A stretch of DNA of 64,000 nucleotides from Silene conica (taxonomy: Eukaryota > Streptophyta > Magnoliopsida > Caryophyllales > Caryophyllaceae). The stretch's first letter is position 1, and each line of letters begins with the position of its first letter. The notes under the pieces are model-generated. The model was not told where the DNA came from, searched no databases, and saw only the letters and a list, made by a program, of their open reading frames with translations. The translations under genes were made by a program, and so were the position numbers. Where the stretch lies: assembly GCA_029255685.2 (NCBI GenBank), contig CM055315.2, positions 30,509,501-30,573,500 of the forward strand, in the 5' to 3' direction. Positions 1 to 11,936 of this stretch are shown here, piece after piece.

Positions 1-743
1 TCTCAAAATAAAAATTGAAAAAAATAAATTTGCAATTAATAAAAATAAGGAAAGAAATAGAGTTCAACTTAAATTCTCTAATACTCAAAAGATAAAGATG
101 TCATTTGCATCCTAATTGGAATAAAATACCTTAGTCTCATCGTATCTGTCATTTCCCCTATATATACTTGATCATATTGCATATTGCATCTTGCATCTTG
201 CATACCACACTCCTATTTAAAATAATCTCCTTTTATGATGTTTTTATTTTATATTTTATTATTTATTATTTAAGTTAGCCATGATCACAATGATTTTACT
301 AACATTATTCGTTAATTTTATTTATGATGCAGGTTAAAAATAATAAATAGAGTCCAGAAGAATATATTGAAGATCATACGTATACCCGATGGCGTTAATA
401 CATACACAAAGGTTATTTTCAGGGGAAGACATTGTCAATTGTCTCCAACTTATTTGTTACCGGGGTGCTTATTATTTATTTATTTATCACGCTACGTTCT
501 ATTATTGTTTTTATTCATGTTATTCTCTTTGTTTGATTACGAGATGTGTTGCACACTATTCTGTTATCAATCGCTTTAATTTAATATGATTGTCTTATCT
601 TGCAGGTGTATACGGAGTATAATGTATATTCAGGTTGCACTATTATTGTCCGAGATTAATCTCTTGATATGCTTCGTCGGACAAACCTTGAGTTCTATAT
701 ATGCTTGCATTGTATGGTCTTGCGTTCTTTAAGTGGGGGAGTT
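1..743. other. AT-rich non-coding DNA ending in a retroelement 3' internal remnant
   Basis: No gene is visible. The last 20 bases (724-743, GTTCTTTAAGTGGGGGAGTT) repeat exactly the polypurine tract that precedes the right LTR of the adjacent TRIM (1074-1093). The TRIM array therefore once extended further left. Confidence 0.5.
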
Positions 744-946
744 TGTAACACCCCAAGAGTATGAGAGGAAAGTTGTCCCACATCGGTAGAATGTGAGGCT
801 TGTGATATGTTTATAATAGCTTCCACCCACCACTTAGTAACAAGACCTTGTGCTTTTGGGCTTAAGTGAGGACAAATAATGGGCCCAAGAGTGCACACTC
901 ATCTTATTGGGTTTGTGTTACGACGGTGGCGGGTCGGGTTGTTACA
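744..946 (+). repeat. TRIM left LTR
   Basis: TGTAACA...TGTTACA boundaries, 203 bp. It is directly followed by AA and the tRNA-iMet primer-binding site. Confidence 0.87.
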
Positions 947-948
947 AA

Positions 949-960
949 TGGTATCAGAGC
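949..960 (+). promoter_or_regulatory. Primer-binding site of the TRIM
   Basis: TGGTATCAGAGC, the standard complement of the 3' end of plant initiator tRNA-Met, two bases after the LTR end. Confidence 0.9.
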
Positions 961-1093
961 GACCCTGCGACCGTGTGGTGAGCCTGTGGTCGGGAGTACC
1001 CGGGTCACACACCTAGCGGGGGAGGATTCTGGCCCTGGTTGTGGTCAAGGTTGAGGCACAACGAGGACGTTGTGTTCTTTAAGTGGGGGAGTT

Positions 1094-1295
1094 TGTAACA
1101 CCCCAAGAGTATGAGAGGAAAGTTGTCTCACATCGGTAGAATGTGAGGCTTGTGATATGTTTATAATAGCTTCCACCCACCACTTAGTAACAAGGCCTTG
1201 TGCTTTTGGGCTTAAGTGAGGACAAATAATGGGCCCAAGAGTGCCACTCATCTTATTGGGTTTGTGTTACGACGGTGGCGGGTCGGGTTGTTACA
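1094..1295 (+). repeat. TRIM right LTR
   Basis: 202 bp with the same TGTAACA...TGTTACA boundaries as the left LTR and the polypurine tract immediately upstream. Confidence 0.87.
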
Positions 1296-2833
1296 AGCAA
1301 ATTTACGAAACACCAAAAACAATTATAATTTATAAAGATAATATTTTAGCCAACCATAATAGAATTTAAAGTGCTACGAGTTAGATCAAACAGTGTCAAA
1401 AGAAGTTTATTATCTTCTGAACATCTTCTACTATAAAAATATTGAATAAATACTTATTTTAGATTTTTTATACTAATACTAAATCTACTCCTACGTAGTA
1501 GAATTCTACCACGGGTAGGTTATTATTACTCTGTTAACTTATCTTCATAATCCAAGTGAGAAAAAGGGTCATGTTTGCAGCATTATTGAACATATTTTAC
1601 TAATTTAATTTAATTTTGTCTATAGGTAGAATATAATAGAATACTCTCTTTATTCTCATTATTAGTTGCTTATCGTTATTACTATAAAAGCAAAAAGTAA
1701 ATTCGCTGACGTGGCGCAATATCGTTTCAGCGTTTACTCTTTCTCGCCCTCACACTCACCCTCACAAATTTATGTTTCGTAGACCAATCAGGAGGTCTAA
1801 TTTATGCCAAGTCAGATATTCACATTATTTTATTCAAATATCGTTTTACCTAAATTATCTCATAATTATTCTCTTTGACCTAAATATTCTATATTCTATA
1901 ATTAATTAATTAAATTTATATAATAATATTCTACAATATTCACACGGTTAAGACATACAAAAAGCATGAATATTTGATTCCATAATTTAATTATCAATCA
2001 CCGTGGGAATATTTGATTCTCTAATTGTTTCCTTATATACTAATTGACCTAAATATTCTATAATTAATTAATTTATATACTAATACTCTACAATATTCCC
2101 ACGGTTAAGAAATAATAAAAGCGTGAATATTTGATTCTCTAATTATAACGAAATCACCGTAACTAGATAAAGTCGTTTCACGTAGATAATGGGTTAGTTG
2201 TTAGTGTATTATGTTGGACCTTTGGGGTTCGATTGCTTGGGCTTTACATAATGGATACATGTTTGTTATAACCATTCTCAAGTAATGTTCATTACCGTAT
2301 AATAACGGATTGGGCTGCCTATTTTATAAAAAATCAATTCGTTAGACTGTTCTCATTTTCTCGGACCTCTAAAGACGATCAATAATTTTTTATTTTGTAA
2401 CACCCATTTTAATTACATATTCATTATGAAAAGATTTGTTATAATGGATTTTTATATTATTTTCATTTTTTGTAATATATAAAACTTAATTCTCCTAGTT
2501 TTTTTTAAAATTTAAATATCTTAAATTACGTAAAATTTGTATCTTATAATTTCCATTTTAAAATATGTCTTAATTGTTTCATTTTAAACATATCTTACAA
2601 TTATTACTGTTATAAACATTATGTGTACTTACATAACTTAAAATTCTCAAACTTGAATGTTAATTTCCGTATATATATATTTTAATAAATACAATGATAT
2701 TATATTATTTCAATTTTATTTTTAAAAAGTACAATTGTCCGAATAAATAGAATGCTATATAATAAGTAAAATTTATATATGTCGTCTTTAAAAGTAAATG
2801 TACGCAACCCCGTGTTCACGGGTGTTACATTAG
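1296..2833 (+). mobile_element. AT-rich DNA ending in a Helitron-like 3' terminus
   Basis: No gene is seen. At 2806-2823 a CCCGTG/CACGGG hairpin is followed about 10 bases later by TTAG|T. This is the layout of plant Helitron 3' ends (hairpin, then CTRR and a host T). The matching 5' end was not located, so the left limit is arbitrary. Confidence 0.35.
1877..2137. repeat. Imperfect direct repeat of about 100 bp, two copies
   Basis: Copies at 1877-1980 and 2045-2137 share GACCTAAATATTCTA, TTCTACAATATTC, CACGGTTAAGA and GAATATTTGATTC in the same order. The 64 bases between them repeat part of the same unit. No coding content. Confidence 0.6.
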
Positions 2834-4014
2834 TTTCATATAAGTGTTTTAGGTAGTTGTTGTTCTTTCTATTTTAAAAAAGAATTTGATGATTAATTTA
2901 ATCATTTACATACAAATTTGATTCATTTATCATTCAATAATTGACCGCTTCTTTTTTCTTGATATTTACACCTAACCAAAAGATAATTTTATTAGAAGTT
3001 GCACGCTAATTTTCAATAATTTTTAACATATAGTAAGACTCTTATAATCGAAGTCAAACTTCATGGGTAATTGGAAAGCTACTACAATTACTAAGCACAA
3101 AAAGGATTATACAACCAGATGTATAATAACATCGTACAACCATGGTGTATTTTATTGAGCTTATGTGTATATTTGTTGAGCTTTTAAACTATTTTGAGTT
3201 ATATTTTAATTTTTTTATATTAAAATTAAAATATAGTTTAACTTATATGTATTGTGTTTTAGTTGTATAATAATTTTCGATTCTCAATATTTTCTCAAGG
3301 AGTTCATAAATTTTACCATATAGCTCATATTCTTTCTAATAAAGCTCGAATTTTCTATTAAAAAGTTCAAAATATGTACAGAAAATTGTATACCTCTGGT
3401 GGTATAATCCGCTTATTGATTATTAAGCTGAGTCCATCAGTCACAAATTACTAAATTATATAAATAATATAATTAATAATATTTATTGAAAAAATGTAAA
3501 TAAACATTTTACCATTAGTCAATACAATGACCTTGAAAATACGAGAACATATATGATATATGTGTTTAAAAAATCAAAACAATATTTTATATATGAGTTA
3601 ATAAATTTTTACGGAAATTTATTTAAGTAACCCCTACCTAAGCTCGCTTAACGTTAGTATACAACATAGTGACATGTGCATCACAAAGGTATACTATTGT
3701 ACTATTTCAAATCATCCTTACTCACTTACTCATGGATGTTTTGATCATATGGATATGCTAATTCAGTTAATGTTACACGACAATTTAATAAAAATATTTG
3801 TTTGTTGTGTCCTTCCACACCAATTATTGATTGGTATGAATGAAGGTAGGTTACATTTTTTTAGCTTAAAACCAAATTAACATGAAAGTATTAAAGACCA
3901 TCTTTTATGAATTTTAATAATTCAAGCATAATAATACTTTAAAAAAATTTATTCAAAGATTTACTATTTTTGCGAGTCTTTGAACAATGAATAAATGAGC
4001 TGATGTTATTTTAT
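2834..4014. other. AT-rich non-coding DNA
   Basis: No supported coding region or RNA gene. It contains A/T runs and short degenerate repeats, and probably belongs to the Helitron whose 3' end is at 4044. Confidence 0.4.
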
Positions 4015-4044
4015 GCCCGTGCATCGCACGGGCATTAAATCTAG
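4015..4044 (+). mobile_element. Helitron 3' terminus (hairpin plus CTAG)
   Basis: A perfect hairpin GCCCGTG-CATCG-CACGGGC (4015-4033) is followed by ATTAAAT and CTAG, then T. This is the typical 3' end of plant Helitrons. It abuts directly the 5' end of another Helitron-like arm at 4045. Confidence 0.65.
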
Positions 4045-4678
4045 TATATAATTAAAGGAGGCTTTTTTCGAGCGACTTAGTAGTCTCCAACATTTTCAAA
4101 ACACTACAATTACAAATAATAATTTATTTATAATTTTTATATTAGAATTAGAATATAAGAAAATAATAAATTATTTACGATTTTTCTATTTGAATTAAAA
4201 AATCGATAATTATATAATAATTTATTTATAATTTTCCTATTAGAATTAGAAAAATATGAAAATAGTAAATTATTTACAATTTTTCTATTAGAATTAGAAT
4301 ATTAAAAAATAGTTAATTATTTAAAATTTTCCTATTAGATTTAGAACATTATTGTTCTTTAAGATTTGTACACTTACTATTTAAAATTATTAATTTTATT
4401 CGACATTTTTATTAAAAATGAAAATTGGATATGAATTAGAAAATAATTGACTATTGATGAGCTTTATTTTGGTCATAATTTTCATTGTCTTTTCTTCATT
4501 TTTGGTCCCGATTCAACCTCGTTTTGCGTGTCTTTGCTCGATTTTACGCCCATTGCCTCGATTATTCCTATTTGGTTTCCATTTTGTAGGTATTGTGGCG
4601 GAAGTGAAGAAACGGGAGCAAACGAGATGATTTTGGAGCAAAATGAGAAGAATTTGCAAGGATTTGGCTCCAGGCCCT

Positions 4679-5014
4679 CTCAGCCGGTCCCAGACCGGCA
4701 GCCGGTGGGTCGGCTGGGAGGCCTGACTTGACTTTGGACAAAAAAAATGCAAAATGTTATAGGAATTCGTTGTTGGACTGCCAGCCGGTCCTCTACCGGC
4801 GGCCGGCTGACCGACTCCCTGTACCTGTATGTTGAAGAAAATAAGAGAAACGTCAGACCTTGGATTTCGCACTCTAAGCCGGTGACCGACCGGCAGCCGG
4901 CCGGTCGGCTGAGAATCAAGATCAATTGAGGAAAAAGAAGAAAAAAAATCAGAAGTCCCTAATTTGACTCTTAGCCGGTCCTAGACCGGCAGCCGGTTGA
5001 CCGGCTGAGAGTCA
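4679..5014. repeat. Four GC-rich palindromic modules in the LTR of X
   Basis: Modules at about 4679-4720, 4779-4817, 4873-4914 and 4968-5014 follow the pattern AGCCGGTCC.AGACCGGCAGCCGG...CCGGCTGAGAG, so each can fold on itself. They are spaced about 95-100 bp and separated by ordinary AT-rich sequence. The set recurs in the second LTR at about 6318-6655. Confidence 0.75.
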
Positions 5015-5034
5015 ATTCTCAGAATTTCGCACAC

Positions 5035-5042
5035 TATATATA
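5035..5042 (+). promoter_or_regulatory. Putative LTR TATA box
   Basis: TATATATA in CACACTATATATACCCGCAC, downstream of the palindromic modules. The same box recurs at 6672-6679, 36537-36544, 37358-37365 and, as TTATATAA, at 41533-41540. It is the only TATA-like box in a conserved LTR context. Confidence 0.5.
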
Positions 5043-5167
5043 CCCGCACTTAGTCTATTTTTGAGAACACAACTTGGACGCAACTTTGAGATATTTTCAC
5101 GCATTTCTAGGGTTTACTTACTGTTCCATTGCTTATATTTCCACATTAAAAACTCTCCTAAAAACAT

Positions 5168-6090
5168 TTGTTAAAGGTTGTGATGAGTTTGTTTTTCCAA
5201 AGTAAGTTGGGGTTTATGCAATTTTTGCTTGGTTTTGTCAAAACCAAAGTTAGGGCATAGTCGTTGCTTAGTTGTTGTAATAAGGAGTTGTGTTGATCAT
5301 GACAATCATTCTTGTTTTTGAGCCTCAAATTCTAGAACGGTGCTTGCACCAAACCATTTTCACCCAACCCAAGTCCCGTTACATCCTTGTTGTTCTCATC
5401 ATGTGCATTTACATTTTCTCATGGATTTTTGGATGGAGTATCATTCTAGATTGCGGGCATGCTTCGTAAGTTGAGGTAGGTGAGTGATTTTGGTTACTTC
5501 TTGTCACAAAAATCACCCCCTTTCTTTCCTTGTGTGTTGAGTGTCACCCGTGAGAGTCGGTGCTTAGGGTTTTCTTATCGGTTATGGGTCTTGCATGGAG
5601 TCGAATCATGCGTGCGTCGTGTCAATCTTGGAAGTATAGCTTAGTGCTTCCGTTTGCCCGCCTTGAATTAGTTTATTGGTCTTTGGTGATGTCATTGTTG
5701 GTTCCTTGAGCTTGATTTAGGGGTTTGACACCATGGTTAGACTTTGAGTCGGCATCCTCCGCTATAGACCTCCCTTGTTTAGTTTTTCAAAACCCCGCTT
5801 AAATGAGGCAAGCGGTTGACTTTTCCTTTTCCCGATGCATGTTGTTTGTTTATATGTGTTTTGTTTTGACTTATTTGCATCAAAATTTTTGTAGCAAGAC
5901 CAAACTTGCCTTGCAATAGGGCGTTCTACCTCATGAATGTCAAATTGTGCGTTGAAAGGGCTACGGGTGTAGCTAAACCCGATTCGGCTTCTAGTTAGCT
6001 TAGTTAGTTTGTTTCTTGTTTTCAAATAAGGGTTATGTAACTTCTTGATCTCTTACTCGAGGACGAGTAAGGTTTAAGTGTGGGGAATTC
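5168..6090 (+). repeat. 3' internal tail of an Athila element inside X
   Basis: It matches 35037-35957 closely, including TTAAAGGTTGTGATG at the start and the polypurine tract at the end. It is non-coding, and its small reading frames are not conserved proteins. Confidence 0.7.
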
Positions 6091-7685
6091 TGATGAGCTT
6101 TATTTTGGTCATAATTTTCATTGTCTTTTCTTCATTTTTGGTCCCGATTCGACCTTGTTTTGCGTGTCTTTGCTCGATTTTACGCCCATTGCCTCGACTA
6201 TTCCTATTTGGTTTCCATTTTGTAGGTATTGTGGCGGGAGTGAAGAAACGGGAGCAAACGAGATGATTTTGGAGCAAAATGAGAAGAATTTGCAAGGATT
6301 TGGCTCTAGGCCCTCTCAGCCGGTCCCAGACCGGCAGCCGGTGGGCGGGCTGGGAGGCTTGACTTTACTTTGGACAAAAAAAAATGCAAAATGTTAATGG
6401 AATTCGTTGTTAGACGGCTAGCCGGTCCTCTACCGGCGGCCGTCTGACCGGCTCCCTGTACATGTATGTTGAAGAAAACAAGAGAAAAGTCAGACTTTGG
6501 ATTTCGCACTCTAAGCCGGTGTCCGACCGGCAGCCGGCCGGTCGGCTGAGAATCAAGACCAATTGAAGAAAAAGATGAAAAAAAATCAGAAGTCCCTAAT
6601 TTGACTCTTAGCCGGTCCTAGACCGGCAGCCGGTTGACCGGCTGAGAGTCAATTCTCAGAATTTCGCACACTATATATACCCGCACTTAGTTTATTTTTG
6701 AGAACACAACTTGGACGCAACTTTGAGATATTTTCACGCATTTCTAGGGTTTACTTACTGTTTCATTGCTTATATTTCCACATTAAAAACTCTTCTAAAA
6801 ACATTATCTTTCCTTAGTTTTTATTTTAATCTTGTAGTTCTTCATAATCATTCCTTAGTTATTTTCTAGTGGTTGTTCTTAGCAATTGTTCTAGGGTTTT
6901 TGGTTGTATTTGGGAGCATTTGAAAGGATCTTCCATTTGTAATCAAAGTTCATGCCTTTATTCAATTGTTTGGTATAATTATCTTCCTCTTTACTTAGTT
7001 AATGCATTTACTTTAAGTTTCTTTTATTCAATTGTTTACCTTTGTTGATTCATTATGTTTAACACTTGTTTATCATTCATCCACATGTTCTTCTTAACCA
7101 TGAGTGAGTAGACTTATAACTAGGGTTAGGGGGGAACTTGGGTGTTGTTAGATGATAAAATTATGCTAGTTTGTAGATTAGTTGTTCTTGAGAAAAGGGT
7201 TTTCCACTTATTGCATGGTAGGTGTTTGATGATTTGGCTCAACGAAAGTTGGGCTTTGATTTTAGCGTGACTTGCCTTTAGCGACGGTTGAGGGTTTGTC
7301 TAAGTATGTTTTAGGGTTGGTTGTGTGTATTTGTAGCGAAAGCTAGGGTACTCCGACCTAGGTTTAGTCGACTCGAGAGAAGAGACTTATCGAGACCATT
7401 TGCTTGAGACCAACTAGTTCACTTTCTAATATTTTCATCTACCCATCTTAGTGACCCCCGACACCCTAGTTTGCCTTTAATTGATTTTTCGTCTTAGCTT
7501 TTACATTTGCTCATTAGTTGTTAATCATTCCACAAACCTTATTACCCCGACTTAGGCTTGAATTAGAACCAAACTAATCGATTATCCCCACCATCTTCGT
7601 GTTCGACCCCGATCTTAATACTACTTTATTTCGGGTTTTACAAATCTTGTTTGATGCCGGTAGTGACGGCAAAACCCGGCCGTAA
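6091..7685 (+). repeat. Athila LTR (right LTR of X)
   Basis: TGATGAGC start directly after the polypurine tract, 1595 bp. It carries four palindromic modules, a TATA box and a long U5-like end. The last bases (CCGGCCGTAA) have drifted from the CGGCCATCA end seen at 13591 and 38372. Confidence 0.75.
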
Positions 7686-7811
7686 ATTATTTACAATTTT
7701 CATATTAGACTTAGAATGTTATTATTTAATATTTATATACTTATTATTTAAGATAATTAATTTTATTCAATGTTTAATTTTTATTAAAAATGTAAATGGG
7801 AAAGCACAACG

Positions 7812-8247
7812 TAGACCTGGCAAACAGATCGGGTCGTGTCGGGTTTGTGCTCATGTTACATGTAAACGGGTCACAAATCCTCCAACCCAAATGCGACCCA
7901 ATTAAATTTCGTATCGTGTTCGTGCCGACCCACTTAGATAAATGGGTCATCAAACCTCAACCCTAGCCCGTTAATTTCGTGTCGGGTTCATGTCGAGTTT
8001 TCGTGTCATGTCCATATTTGGAAAGTTTAAGTAAATTTATGTGATGGGGAATAAAAAATAGGATTAATTTAGTAAACAGGTCATTCGTGTTGGGTTCGTG
8101 TTTAAAGAGCCCAACCCAAACCCGATCCAATTAAATATCGTGTCGTGTTCGTGTCGACCCACTTACATAGATGGGTCATTAAGCCTCAACCCAAACCCGC
8201 TAATATCGTGTCGGGTTTTCATGTTGTGTCATTATTTGCCAGCTCTA
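7812..8247. mobile_element. MITE-like insertion with TAGACCTGGCAAA / TTTGCCAGCTCTA ends
   Basis: Inverted termini TAGACCTGGCAAA and TTTGCCAGCTCTA bound a GC-richer 436-bp body full of GGGTCGTGTCGGGTT-type motifs, unlike the AT-rich surroundings. No coding. The ends resemble plant hAT MITEs. An exact 8-bp target duplication is not preserved. The copy in S2 is at 38499-38935. Confidence 0.5.
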
Positions 8248-9994
8248 AGCATAAGAAACAAAAAACTTCGTTTGTCTTCGTCCTAACATTAAAATGGGTA
8301 AAAAATAGTCTCACATGGGGATATGAGATATATCTGATACTTTTTCATATTGTTCTTGTCTTTTTCATATTACTTGACACTTCAAACTTAAATGAATACT
8401 TACGTCTGGATTAAGAATGTGTATAACTAAAATAAAAGTAGTCAAGTATTTAATTAACAATATTAAGAATTGGTTAGTAGGGTTATCAAATTACGATTTA
8501 ATGAGTGTAAATATAAATATAAATATAAATAATAAATAAGACAATGATTTAGGTGAGTTAAGCAGAATAATTGTGGTGATGAGATGAAATGTAAGTTGGT
8601 ATTAGAAGGTATTCATAAACAACAAAGCTAAATGACAAATAAATGGTGTTTTCGGGACGGATAAAGTAAGCAGTAAAAAGATCAAAATATTTTTTTAATT
8701 AGTATTAGATTATAGTTTATTGTAGTTCATATTCTTTTTTTTCCTCTATATTTTCAAATTTACTCTTTACGGTGAAACATTGTCTTATAGGGTAGGGGTT
8801 GATTTTACATTGGATGTGTCAATTTTTAGGGATGAGAATAGATAGGTCTCAAGGGAGTAGGTAAGTATTTTCGGGGATAAGATTACTCTCCGACGTTTAA
8901 GAGTGTGATTTGAATTGTACAAGAAAATGTCGGTTGTTCAGAGATACGGTTGATTCTGTTGGTCAAGTTGGGTAATTATTTGAGAAGGGTACGATGAAAC
9001 CTAAATAGTGTGGAAAAAGGATAAGTATATACTAATGCAATGATTAGAACAACTAAGAAAGTAGTTAGATAAATTTTATTTCGAAGTTCTATTTTGTGAA
9101 AATAACAGAGATATAGATGCTGTGAAAATAGGTTAAAAAATCTTTGAAGTAACATGTATATATACTCAATTTTGATTGTTATAGGGTGAGGGTTGACTTT
9201 ACATTGAATGTATCTGTTTTTTTGATGAGGAATGATAGATAGGTCTTGAGGGAGGAGGTAAGTGTAATAGAGGGCAGAGTTACTCTCTGATATTGAAGAG
9301 TAAGTTTAGTAATACAAGTACATGTCGGTGGGCTAGGGATTTCAGGGATACATTTTACAATAGATTCTGATGGGTAAGTTGGTTAAGTGGGTATGGTACT
9401 CGACAGGTAGGATTAAAAGATAGAAAAATATTTTCATATGTGGGTATAATTAAATTGTTTAGGGATAATACTTATATGGTTAAGGTTGATTCTGATGAGT
9501 TTGGTTGGTTAGTCGGATGAAAAAGGTTGAATATGGAAAAATGTGGGTAACGTGAGATATTGATTGGAGAAGATGAACAAATAAATTTTATTCGAAAAAG
9601 TGTATAATATGAGAATAAGAATTGACAAATAGCATAAATATAGGCTGAAAACGTTTAAAATATCATGTTTATAAACTCAATTCTATTTCTTTGTTAGACA
9701 AAAAACTAAACAATCAAATATTATACTCACTTCAATCCAATCGAATACTCCATTTAGTCCTTTAGTAGGGGAATAGATTTTATTGTAGAATGACTTTATA
9801 GTATTTTTTGTGTCAGTATTCCTAGAAATATTTAGGGGTGTGTATAAAAAGTTGTAATGTGTGTTTTAGTTGCAAATGTATCCTTGTAAATATAGGAAAT
9901 AGAAAAAATATTTATGTCAATTATTCTACCAAGTATGAAAGGAAAACATTGTATTAAATTGTACAAAAATGGAGTGTTAGAACATTGGATAAGA

Positions 9995-10070
9995 ATGAAG
10001 GGAGTGAGTGTTAGTCCAGTGGTAACTGGGTTAATCCTTGAAACTTGCAAAAATGCAAGAGTTGAGAGGT
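9995..10070 (+). repeat. Possible SINE-like fragment
   Basis: TTAGTCCAGTGGTAAC followed by GGTTAATCCTTGAAAC resembles the A and B boxes of tRNA-derived SINEs. No poly-A tail or target duplication is seen, because Y starts directly after it. Also present in S2 at about 40685-40755. Confidence 0.25.
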
Positions 10071-10182
10071 TGATGAGCCTTATTTTAGTCATGATTTTCT
10101 TTGTCTTTTCTTCGTTTTTGGTCCCGTTTCGACCTCGTTTTGCAAGCCATTTGCTCGATTTCCACTACAAAAACAACACGCA

Positions 10183-10505
10183 TTTCTGACGGAAAAAATC
10201 CGTCAGAAACGGCAAAATCTGTCATGAAAAGCGCGTTTCTGACGGAATATCCGTCAGAAAATTCCGTCCCTTATTTTCGTCACGAAAACCCCTTTTCTGA
10301 CGGATTTTCCGTAAGGAAATTGTTTCTGACAGCGTTGCTGACGGTTTTTCCGTCAAACACCGAGTGTCCAAGTCAACTGGAAATTTGACTTTTCTGACCG
10401 AAAATCCGTCAGAAAAAGTCAAAATTTGACTTTTTCTGACGGATTTTCCGTCAAAAAAGTCAACAATTTCTTGACTTTCCTGACGGATTTTCCGTCAGAA
10501 AAGTT
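10183..10505. repeat. Left subterminal repeat array of the CACTA element
   Basis: At least ten copies of a TTTCTGACGG/CCGTCAGAAA motif, many paired as palindromes such as TTTCTGACGGATTTTCCGTC. The same motif lies at about 13290-13530. Confidence 0.8.
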
Positions 10506-11936
10506 GCTATATTGCCAGGAAAAAGCACTGCGAGTTGCAACTCTGATCACTATATTATTATATTACAAAAAGTCCACTACTTTAATGCGCTTTATATTTG
10601 TGCTTAAAAATACTCCAACAACAATAATTAAGCTTTTATTAATAGTACAATATAATTTTCAAATCCAAATGATCAACTTTTTTAATCAACAAATGTGAAA
10701 AAAATACAACTTCATTTCTAAATTGTACTACATCCAAATGTGACTTGAAGTGCAGCCATATTTTTGATATATCGTCTTGCATAATGTAGCCCACATCTCG
10801 TTACCATGCAAACTAAACTGTAGTAAGAAATAAAACAGAAATAATTAATTTTCTAAAAACAAAGTTGTCCAAATCATCAAAACAGTAATGTTATATAACA
10901 TCCAAAACAAAAAGAACACATCGTAATTAATATCAAATGAGTAGCCAAGATTTAATTTCTCGCCAACACAAAAGGTAGAAAAAGCCAAAATAACATCAAA
11001 TTAGCTCTAGATAAAGAGTGATTCCTCGAACTTGCTAAACTATAGGATAGACACCGATGCTACGACTTATCAATTAACACGAAAGCAACGGGATAACTTA
11101 AATTTTTTTGGCGGAAGCACAATAGAGTAGAAGCATAGAGAAGAGAGGTAGGTGGGAAGCAATGTCAATTGTCAAGGCGAACAAAAAAAGTGAAAGCGTA
11201 AATCGGCAAAAAAAACCACAATTAACCATACACATAATATACTAAAGCAATTTAATTACTACGTACAACACATCAAATGTTGCTAATAACCAGCTTATAT
11301 ATAAAAGTATATGTTTTAGTGTACCTGGATGACTTGATTGTGTGCCTAAACAAAGAGAACTTTCCTCCTGCAATAACATACATATAATCAAATTTCCTCC
11401 TGCAATCCGACACGAACCAGACATGATTTAATCTGCTTAGGCCCACAATACTCTATTTGTAGCATGCGCTAACTTCTTTTGCCAATGGCTTAGTGATTGC
11501 TCTCCAGCCTGCTATGCAATTTGCTTAATCCAATACACACTCTAAAAACATGATGCTATGTACAAAAAGTCAATAAACTAACAAGATCCTTGCCATTGTG
11601 ACCCATTCGCATTCAAATTAAATAAAGCTTGAATAAATTAAAAAGGGCCATCAATATTACCAAGTGCAATGTAAGAGAGAAGTCCCTTTACCTCTTCAAA
11701 ATGTAACCTAGAAACGCATGCCAGCCTAAGATTCTAATTTTATGAAGCAACATACGCAATAATGCACTAATTAAGGCTATCAAAAACAGAAGTGTGGTAA
11801 ATGTAGAAAGGAGCAGTTGACCAATTTGAAAAGCAACTATGTGAGGTTCTACCCTGATAAACAAACCAATAATGTCATAAATAGAAATTAAATTCAAGCA
11901 TAAATAAATTTCCATACACCCAGAAGTAATGCTCAC
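10506..11936. other. CACTA interior, left part, no recognised gene
   Basis: AT-rich. A minus-strand stretch at about 11690-11845 follows a possible acceptor (TTTATCAG) and encodes a hydrophobic segment with LLLSTFTTLLFLIALISALL, which suggests a membrane helix. It does not match the expected next exon of the captured cation-efflux gene, and I do not recognise it. Confidence 0.35.

Larger units (their letters stand above)
744..1295 (+). mobile_element. TRIM-type miniature LTR retrotransposon
   Basis: Two direct repeats of about 202 bp, each starting TGTAACACCCC and ending GGTTGTTACA, flank a 147-bp interior. TGGTATCAGAGC at 949-960 is the canonical primer-binding site for initiator-methionine tRNA. 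A purine-rich AAGTGGGGGAG tract lies just before the right LTR. The interior has no coding capacity, and the total of 552 bp is in the TRIM size range. The two LTRs differ by only a few bases. No 5-bp target duplication is seen, because the left flank is itself TRIM interior. A third, 5'-truncated copy lies at 23354-23642. Confidence 0.88.
4455..7685 (+). mobile_element. Athila-family derivative X (partial LTR, internal tail, full LTR)
   Basis: It starts with the LTR end TGATGAGC at 4455 and runs 713 bp as LTR. It then switches at about 5167 to the 3' internal tail of element Y (matching 35037-35957), ending in the polypurine tract AAGTGTGGGGAATTC (6076-6090). A full-length LTR follows at 6091-7685. 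No gag or pol remains. Flanks are ACTAT (4450-4454) and ATTAT (7686-7690), which is consistent with a 5-bp target duplication with one change. The LTR carries GC-rich palindromic modules and a TATATATA box. Confidence 0.75.
4045..10070 (+). mobile_element. Left Helitron arm (H1), interrupted by Athila element X, 3' part missing
   Basis: It begins TATATAATTAAAGGAGGC, then CGAGCGAC, matching in reverse complement the right end of the element at 44369-48608. After the insertion X (4455-7685) the alignment with that element resumes at 7686, which shows X landed in a pre-existing Helitron. The body consists of AT-rich repeats of TTAGAATTAGAA type and degenerate direct repeats carrying TCCGACGTTTAAGAGTG and a TTGATTTTACATTGGATGTGTC segment. 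There is no Rep/helicase coding. The 3' hairpin and CTAG are absent because element Y follows at 10071. Helitron assignment rests on end structure only. Confidence 0.55.
7686..10070 (+). repeat. Spacer S1, duplicated at 38373-40755
   Basis: About 2.4 kb of Helitron-arm sequence, near-identical (roughly 98% by eye) to S2 at an offset of 30,687 bp. Differences are single bases and short indels in A runs. Both copies start right after an Athila LTR and end at the TGATGAGCC start of the next one. Confidence 0.85.

Noticed and set aside
866..1251. Small frames in the TRIM
   Set aside because: They lie within LTR and primer-site sequence of a non-coding element and the same peptide recurs only because the LTR is repeated.
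9995..10070. Functional tRNA gene
   Set aside because: Only A/B-box-like motifs are seen. There is no cloverleaf, anticodon arm or terminator, so at most a SINE-like remnant.
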